DNA of 64,000 bases. Origin: Actinernus sp. WN-2022. Taxonomy: Eukaryota > Cnidaria > Anthozoa > Actiniaria > Actinernidae. Below the pieces are notes generated by a model. It saw only the letters and a program-made list of their open reading frames with translations. It ran no database searches and had not been told where the DNA came from. Both the position numbers and the translations under genes were made by a program. Shown piece by piece: positions 22,601 through 31,600 of this stretch; the first letter of the stretch is position 1; each line of letters starts with the position of its first letter. Where the stretch lies: positions 1,798,001 through 1,862,000 of the forward strand of contig JAOWCC010001368.1 of NCBI GenBank assembly GCA_030867875.1, written 5' to 3'.

Positions 22601-25600
22601 TTCGAAAATTCTTATTCATGCTTTCGTCACTGCGAAATTAGACCATTACAATTCTTTACCTGATGGCCTGCCTATATATTCGTTACAGAAACTCCAGTAT
22701 TTACAGAACGTTGCTGCTTGTCTTGTTACCTACATTCGTAAATATGAACGTGGTACTCCATATTTAGTTGAACTGCATTGGTTACCAATTGAACAGCGTC
22801 TAATTTTTAATATTTTATTATTTACTTTTAAGCAAATTTATAAGAATTATAAATTAAAGTTAATGAGATAACCATGAACTAGATAAGCCGGCTATATATC
22901 ATGTTATCAAGACAGGGACCATTCTTCATCGTCATTGTGTCCAAAGGTCATTTCCTGATCCCATGTATCCTGCATGTTCTTACAGCTAAACCAATCACGT
23001 TCAAGCTTTCACATGCCATATGGCCTGTCTCCAGATCTCTCGGTATGCGCTGTGCTCTGCACCGTGTCATTCCTTCGCTGTGCTAGCAAAGACTTGACTC
23101 ACACCGAAATTCTCGGAAAAATTATCGTAACTCATTGGAAATTCCAGCTTATACACTTCTATTGACCTCCTATCCTTGGCCGGCGATCAGGTCTAAAAGG
23201 TGGCAAGAGGATAGAAAAAGCGAACAGAAAGAAAAGACTGCAGAGAAATCCGATACCTACGACTTCAAATAGAAATGAAAGAAATCGCACCGAGCGGAAA
23301 ATTTATGACTGTCTAAGTGTCTTCTCAGGGTAAGAAGCGAGACGAACTTTAAAACACAATTTCGAAAGAGAGAAAATCGGATGTCAAGACACGTCCAGAC
23401 GATGGAGAACTCAGCTGAGAGCGAGAAGACGCCTTCCAGTCCATTTCTCCAGAAAAGACGGCAGACGGAAATTAGCCTGTACACAGACCTCCGTAATTGT
23501 ACTACGGATGAGTTAATCGTGTTCTAGGTCACGTGGATAGTTACAGGAATGTTGTAACCAGTCGCTGATTGGCTGGTGCCTCATAGCGGGTGCTGATTGG
23601 CTTAGCGGTTATGTTGACCTTAGTTCTGGCTCCGTGGGAAAATCCGAGCGCGACTTCTCAAACCTCGAGTTCACGTGGTTCTCAAACTCTCGAATTCATC
23701 CAATCTTCCACTTCCTCGAGGAAAGAAAGATCTCCAAATCCCTTCCTTTGAAGAGATTACGGAGGTCTGTGTATAGGCTATCGAAGAAGGGAATTTATTT
23801 TATTTCTCCCGCTTCCCAGCCCGTCCTCCCTCTTTGTCTCTTGCATTGCCGTTAACAATAGGAATGAACAATCTGAAATCTACAATGTGTACCGTGGAAA
23901 TTATCTTTGAATGATTGTCGGGAATGCCAATAAATTTACAACCTAGTGAGGCCAAAGTAAATAATAGGTTTACTTATGAATAAGTCTCAATGTGAGTTTA
24001 ACTGACGACCAATTATAAAATTTATGTAAAACGCAGGAGAAATTATTTTTACATAAGACCAAAACCATTTAATTTTGGTTCATAATTTAAACAGATTAAA
24101 ACAACTTCGGTTCTGATCTTTCTTTCCTTTCCAATAACTAAATCCGCATTGCGGACTTCATAAAAAAATGTTCTTAGCTACGCTGTGTTTAATTAATTTG
24201 GTTGAATGTTTGGCAGAATCGCACACATCGAACTACCATAATATAGAACGTGTTTCACATTGATAATACGCTTAAACCTAGGCTCCAAGGTTTGAAATCA
24301 ATTTAGTGAATACTTCAGCCTCATTCAGGGCAATAGAGTAAACCTAGCTAGTGCGACGTGGAGAAATTAAAGTTCAGAATACAGTGAGTTCCTTGAAGTC
24401 ATAGCAGCGTTTCGGTCCACCGGACCCAATGGCAAACGCATGGAATAAATTAGTACAACTAAAACTGAAAATAAACTTGTTGTCTTCAACGGATGGGCCC
24501 ATATGATCTAAAAATGTTTAACTCGTACATTCTTCAATCCTACCTGATATTTTTTTTGTTAGAAAAATGTCTGAAAAGCACATTTTTGGGTTACCCATGA
24601 TGCAACCGATATAAGTATATAAGTATATAATTTTCATGGGGGGTCAGAATTTTTGCACACGGCTGTATATATATATAGCCGAGATGGCGCATTGTATCAT
24701 GATTCCATGTTTGTTCAACCTAGCGAATTGGACGGATGTGGATGATTGTATATATATATATATATATATGTATATACAGTCAATGCCAAAAAGGTTGTCC
24801 AGCAGAACATAATACAATACTATAATATCCATTGTTTTGGGCTATTGTCTTGGTCTAGACAATAGCCCAAAACAATGGATATTATAGTATTATATTATGT
24901 TCTGCTGGACAACCTTTTTGGCATTGACTGTATATATAGTCAATGCCAAAAAGGTTGTCCAGCAGAACATAATATAATACTTTAATATCCATTGTTTTGG
25001 CCTATTGTCTTGGTCTAGACAATAGCCCAAAACAATGGATATTAAAGTATTATATTATGTTCTGCTGGACAACCTTTTTGGCATTGACTGTATATATATA
25101 TATATGAGGCACGTTTACACAAAAACAGTCTTAGACAAGAAGGCTCCATTTGTGTTAACATGCTTCATGTTGTGTACTTCTTCACTTTAAGAGGCAATAA
25201 CGCGCTTTCCAGTGTTTTATTTTAAGAGCAAATGACAGTATCTGACTTTTCTGGCCTTTCGATCCCATAATGCCTTTGTCTCAGATCTATCCCATAATTT
25301 CTTTATTTGAGAGCTAGAGGTTAGAAAAAACGCCATTTTCTGGAATTTCTACTACAAATACGGCAAAACTGGCACGCTAGGATTAAAGTACTGGAAGAGA
25401 CCGTTGTTTTGACGTGTAGTACGTCGAAATCCATTAAAAGCTCGAGAAATAGCGCCACTTTGAGGAGTTTAGGGTACAAAAGTAACTTTGAGAGATTAAG
25501 GTTAGGTTACAAAAACCACATTTTCTGGTATTTCTACTCCAAATACGGCAAAACTGGCACGCTAGGATTAAAGTACTGGAAGAGACCGTTGTTTTGACGT

Positions 25601-28600
25601 GTAGTACGTCGAAATCCATTAAAAGCTCGAGAAATAGCGCCACTTTGAAGAGTTTAGGGTACACAACATTGTTGTGTACTTCTTCACTTTAAGAGGCAAT
25701 AACGCGCTTTCCAGTGTTTTATTTTAAGAGCAAATGACAGTATCTGACTTTTCTGGCCTTTCGATCCCATAATGCCTTTGTCTCAGATCTATCCCATAAT
25801 TTCTTTATTTGAGAGCTAGAGGTTAGAAAAAACGCCATTTTCTGGAATTTCTACTACAAATACGGCAAAACTGGCACGCTAGGATTAAAGTACTGGAAGA
25901 GACCGTTGTTTTGACGTGTAGTACGTCGAAATCCATTAAAAGCTCGAGAAATAGCGCCACTTTGAAGAGTTTAGGGTACACAACATGAGGCACGTTTACA
26001 CAAAAACAGTCTTAGACAAGAAGGCTCCATTTGTGTTAACATGCTTCATATATATATACAGTCGATCCAGGAAAGGTAGTCTTACAGAAAAGTCAATTAC
26101 ACACATATAACTGCACGTGTCCGTATATACAGAATAAATTAAATTGCTTGTGGTTCGCTGGTGTCGCGAGGTGGTAAGACCCGCGGCCCGGAGATACAGA
26201 AAACGCGAAGATTCGGAAGCAAGAATACTCGAGTTCCAGAATGGTTTGGCAGCAAGTATACAGGAGAGAGACACAAATTGGATAAATGCAGTATCCGTTT
26301 ACAGGAAGGTTGCGTTTCATCTGGATTTGACGAGTAAACATTTGCATTGAATTCTAGAAGTTTGGTCGTGCTTTTTGCACGAGCGCGTAGTACGAGTCCA
26401 ATTGGCTTTTAATTAAATACATGGATAAATGAGCGGAATATTATTTATTCAAACGTAGTATTTAATTTAAATCGAACAAGTTCATATATCAGGATGATCT
26501 CAAGGAACACTGAGTTAATACTCTCTTACCAATCGCCCCTTGAAATTAAATATCGTGACCAGATAACACAATGTTTGCCCTTGCGGTCTGCATGATAATT
26601 CCCTTCACAACCAAACTTCTAGAATTAAACGCAAGTGTTTACTCGGCAAATCCAGATAAAACGCAACCTTCCTGTAAACTGATACTGCATTTATCCAATT
26701 TACGTCTCTCTCCTGTGTACTTGCTGCCAAACCATTCTGGAACTCGAGTATTCTTTCTTCCGAATCTTCTCGTTTTTTATATCTCCGGGCCGCTGGTCTT
26801 ATCAACTCGCGACACCAGCGAACCACAGGGAAGTTAATATATTCTGTATATACGGTCACGTGACAGTTATATGTGTGTAATTGACTTTTCTGTAAGACAA
26901 CCTTTCCTGGATCGACTGTATATATAATATCCATATCCATTGTTTTGGGCTATTGTCTAGACCAAGACAATAGGCCAAAACAATGGATATTAAAGTATTA
27001 TATTATGTTCTGCTGGACAACCTTTTTGGCATTGACTGTATATATATATATATATATAGTATAATAATATTTTAATGAAGTTGTGTATTTATCCCGTTTT
27101 TATCTTATATATAGTTTTGAAATTTAGCTTTTTATATAACTAGTTTGTATTGTCAGTTATTGAGGGCCACAAGTTTGTTAGCTTTGCTATTTAGTGCTAC
27201 CCTCTTTAATTAAGAGAGCATTACAACTTCTCAGCAGCTGGGGGATTGTGACCCCTTGTGAGGATTGTGACCTGTTGTAGGCCAAGGGCGATTGTGACAC
27301 CCTTTATGAGGATTTTGACCTTGTCAATTATTAATCTATCAAACCAGGGATTTTGGTATCTTAGTGTGTAGACATCTGAAGCTTTCTATTGTAAAACAGC
27401 CTCTTAAGTCAAGAAAGGTATCAGGAGCCCTTCAAGAGCGCTTCCCGAAAACTTTTAATTGCGCGCGTTAAATTCAAGAAAACTCCTACAAAGTATATAT
27501 TTTCTGAAAGCTTAATAAGCATAGATTGTAGAAAACAGCTTGGAAAATACTCTTTTATTTATTGTGATTTTAATGCAATTTCACCATACCTTACACCTGG
27601 AGCTCCTGTCCCTCGGGAATTGGACGGAAATCCGCGCTGAAACGACCTTCATAAAGTAGAGATATTGATCTAAAAAAGGGTGTCTCAGTTTTCTGATATC
27701 TTATTCCGTCGCGAAAATAATCAACTGCAAAGATCTGGAACAACTTTTTTAGGGGTTGAAGAAAGAAACATGAAAGTATCTCAAGAACAAAAAAACACAT
27801 TAAAAAACTGAGACACCCTTTTTTGTCAACATATTGATCTAGCCATATGCCAATTTTCAATCCGATCTATTAAAATCTAGAGGGACAGGAGCTTCGAATA
27901 CATGCTACAAAACTTGCATTTATAACGCCGTGAAAAATGGTTTCAAAGTTTCCTGGCATCCCACTGAGGTTTGTTGACATAATTAACTTATCTGTCATTA
28001 AGAATGTCATTTTTCCAGTATTTGATGTTGAGCAGTAGGTATAGTGAAACACGATGCCATGTTGCTCATGGATTTTGCGCGCCTCTGCGAAGGACTACGC
28101 AGACCACGATAGTTAGCTCTTCAGTGCGATCAGTATATCGCAGAAGACAAGTTCAATTTTAGTGTTACCATTGTCATGGTATTTCACAGAAATCATGAGT
28201 GCACAGAGAAGGCAAAGACGAAAAGAACAGACCAAACCAGTACAATAACTGTTACGGAAGATCGTCTTCGAATTCAGTCGGTTCTTCGTCTTCGTTTATA
28301 GAAGGCGAATCTACATTCGAAACTTCGTGGCGAAGTTTATGGGCACTTGCACTCTTTCAACTTAGAATTGACTTTGCAGAATCTGCAACTTCTGCCCTTT
28401 ATCTAGGTTATAAAAATATGAGCCAACCAAGATCGCTTTCCGTCAGCGGCGACTTTCGTTTCTTCGCGGAAGAAAACGGACATAAGCCTTCCCTTATATA
28501 GCTCAATTCGTAATTTGAAGCTGCCAAATTATTATTAAATAAACTAGATTTTAGATATGATTTCTGTGTGAAACGTAAATGAATATTTGCAACTCAACGG

Positions 28601-31600
28601 CTTCAAGACGAGCTAGACGAGTGAGCGTGTTTCGTGTTTATTTATAAAAGTTCACGTGTTTCTTTCGCGGTTTCCATGAGAACCCTTCACAAGTGTTAAT
28701 AAGCCGATGACAGCCTGCTTTCCTGTCCATATTCAGTTTTCGCCGTAATTTCTCGTAGAAAATAAAATGTTTTTAAATTTTATTTTTACTAAACTGTAGA
28801 ATTAACTTTGAACATTCTAAAAAATCAATAAGATTTTTTTTCACAAAAAATATCGCATAAAGGGCTCCTGATACCTTGAAGTGCAACTAACCCCTTTTGC
28901 AATTTTTATATATATGAATCTTTGAAAGGTTTTGAGTAGTTCTGCGAAGAAATGTTTGGCTTACAGAGAATACTCTATGTTCTAGGCTTGTTTGAAATGG
29001 TGAAAAGTTGACTTTTCCTGACCCATGACCGCGTAAGAAAAAGCCTGGGTCGATTCTTGATCTTACGTCATCCAACTCATTCGACTTTGCAATAATTTGA
29101 ATGGATATTTAGCATTTTGTCTAAAATAACTGTTTTCCTTACTAACAACTCACAGACTGTGTATATTCTCTATATATCGATGTTGTTGTGATGGAAAGGC
29201 GCCATGGAGGTGACGTAAGATCAAGAATCGACCCAGGCTTTTTCTTGCGCGATCATGGGTCAGGAAAGGTCAAATTTTCACCATTTCAAACAAGCCTAGA
29301 ACATAGAGTATTCTGTCTAAGCCAAAAATTTCTTCGCAGAAGTACTCAAAACCTTTCAAAGATTCATATGTATAAAAATTGCAAAAGGGGTTAGGTGCAC
29401 TTTAAGCCTGGGGTTCGTCAATGGGCAATACACTTCGTGTATTTGTGGGGATGAAGTGCTCCCATACAGGTCACCCTTTGCCCCATAGACTCATTACTTG
29501 CTATGCCAGGGATAGAGGATCAGGACCTCTCTGGCATGGCAGGGATAGAGGATCGGGAACCTCTGTGACATGGCAGGGATAGAGGATCGGGACCTCTGTG
29601 GCCTGGGGGATTCCCCCCTTATTAGGATTGTGACCTTTGTAGCCTGGGGGATTTGGACCCCCTGGATGGCCATTATATATATAGACCTGTATTCTACCTT
29701 TATAGGAGTACTTCATTCCTTGCCCCTTTTCCCCACAAACAATACTGTATTGTTGTCTCCATTTTGTTCATGGGTTAGGAACATTAAAGGCATTGAACGG
29801 ACTTGCTCCTTGTTACTTAACTGACATTATTGAACACTATAAACCGGCGAAACAACTTCGTTCCACGTCATTAGTCGGCCATTTTACGAGTTCTCACGTT
29901 TGATCTAACGGCATATGGTTATCGAGCCTTTTCAGTTGACGCCCCTAAGCTATGGAATAACCTTCCACTGGAAATTAAGACTTGCTCCAATGTTTCTGTT
30001 TTTAAGTCTAAGTTAACGACGTTAAATATTTCCGTTTCGTTTTCTGGTAATGTACTTTTGCTCAACTTTCTTAACCTACTCACGTACACACCCAACTCAT
30101 TCATCTTATTTTCTGTTCCATAGCGATGTAACAGATTCTGCTCGTCCAAACAATAGTACGGCCTCTTCAACCAGTCAATCGGTAGGCTCCACGTCAGCCA
30201 AGGTTTCCATGGTGACCACTGTGAAGTGCCGGTTGTGTGACGAGATAGTAGACTGTAGGTTCATGCCTTGTGGTCACGCCGTCGTGTGCTTCGATTGTGG
30301 ACACATGTTCAACAAATGCTTCCAGTGCAAGGTTAGTATATTTCTTATATTCACCTCCTGGTTAGCTATAAGTGGTTAAAGCGCTGGTCAGATTGTGGAA
30401 GATTCCCAGACGGACCACTCAGGGTCTTAAAGTGCCCCTGACGTTCCATTTTTTATCATTAATATCGATTCTACTTCAAGTAAAAAGTTGAATAGCAATT
30501 TTATTTTATTTGAGTGTTGCGTCAGTGAGTTATAGAGGTTTATATCTGCAAAATGCTAACGTTGTGACGCAGGAGCCCATTACCAGGAGCCCATTACCTA
30601 TCATGTGATGAGTAGCGCCCACAGCACAGTAGACGATGTGGCTATTTATAGTATATATCACCAGGAGCCCATTACCAGGAGCGTACCTATGTGATGGGTA
30701 GCGCCCACAGCACAGCAGACGATGTGGCTATTTATAGTATATATCACCAGGAGCCCATTACCAGGAGCGTACCTATGTGATGGGTAGCACCCACAGCACA
30801 GTAGACGATGTGGCTATTTATAGTCGCGAAGTTCTGGTATGCGATTACGTTGTCTTTTGTTCTCTTGCGCTTTAGTATTTTTAGCATGCATCCTGATTGG
30901 TTAAAAGTGACGGCCTTTGTTTCTTCTCGCGGGAAACAAAGCTACAAATAGCTATATCATCTGTTCTGCTGTTGGACAGACCTAATCTGGGAGATGCACG
31001 CTCCTGGTAATGGGCTCCTGTGTGACGTCAATCCAGGCATCATCTATTATACAAAAACAGGCTGGTAGAGATAAGTACCTTTTATAAACATCTGTTATAT
31101 TTGTTGTTTGTATCAGTGATTCTACCAAATATTTTTTCGAACTCATTCACAAGGAGAAAGAAAAACATTAAATTCCTGGATTGACGTCAAATGTCAGCAT
31201 GAGTAAACAGCACCATTAACTGCTAGGTCATACCGTTCATAGCGAACAAATGAAGTTATTGTGCAATATGTATACCAAACTATAGCAGAATACGACGAAA
31301 TCTGTTTTGTTAGTATCCCTGAACGAGCGTAAACATAGCTACTTACAGTATTTGCATAAGAATAACTAAGCATCCAGAAATTAAAAATGATTTATACTTT
31401 GGTATCTATTGGCCAACCTTGATGTGTTTAAATATATGTATAAAAAAGGGGGGTCGCCATTTTTGTTTCGGAGATATTTTGCAAAATATCGTAAATTTAG
31501 CTCCAAAACATACCTTTTCCGCGGAAGGACTGGGTGAGTTTCTTAAAAGTCGTATTAAATCGCCCAAATGAACTTATTTGGCATTGCCAACGTTAAGTAA

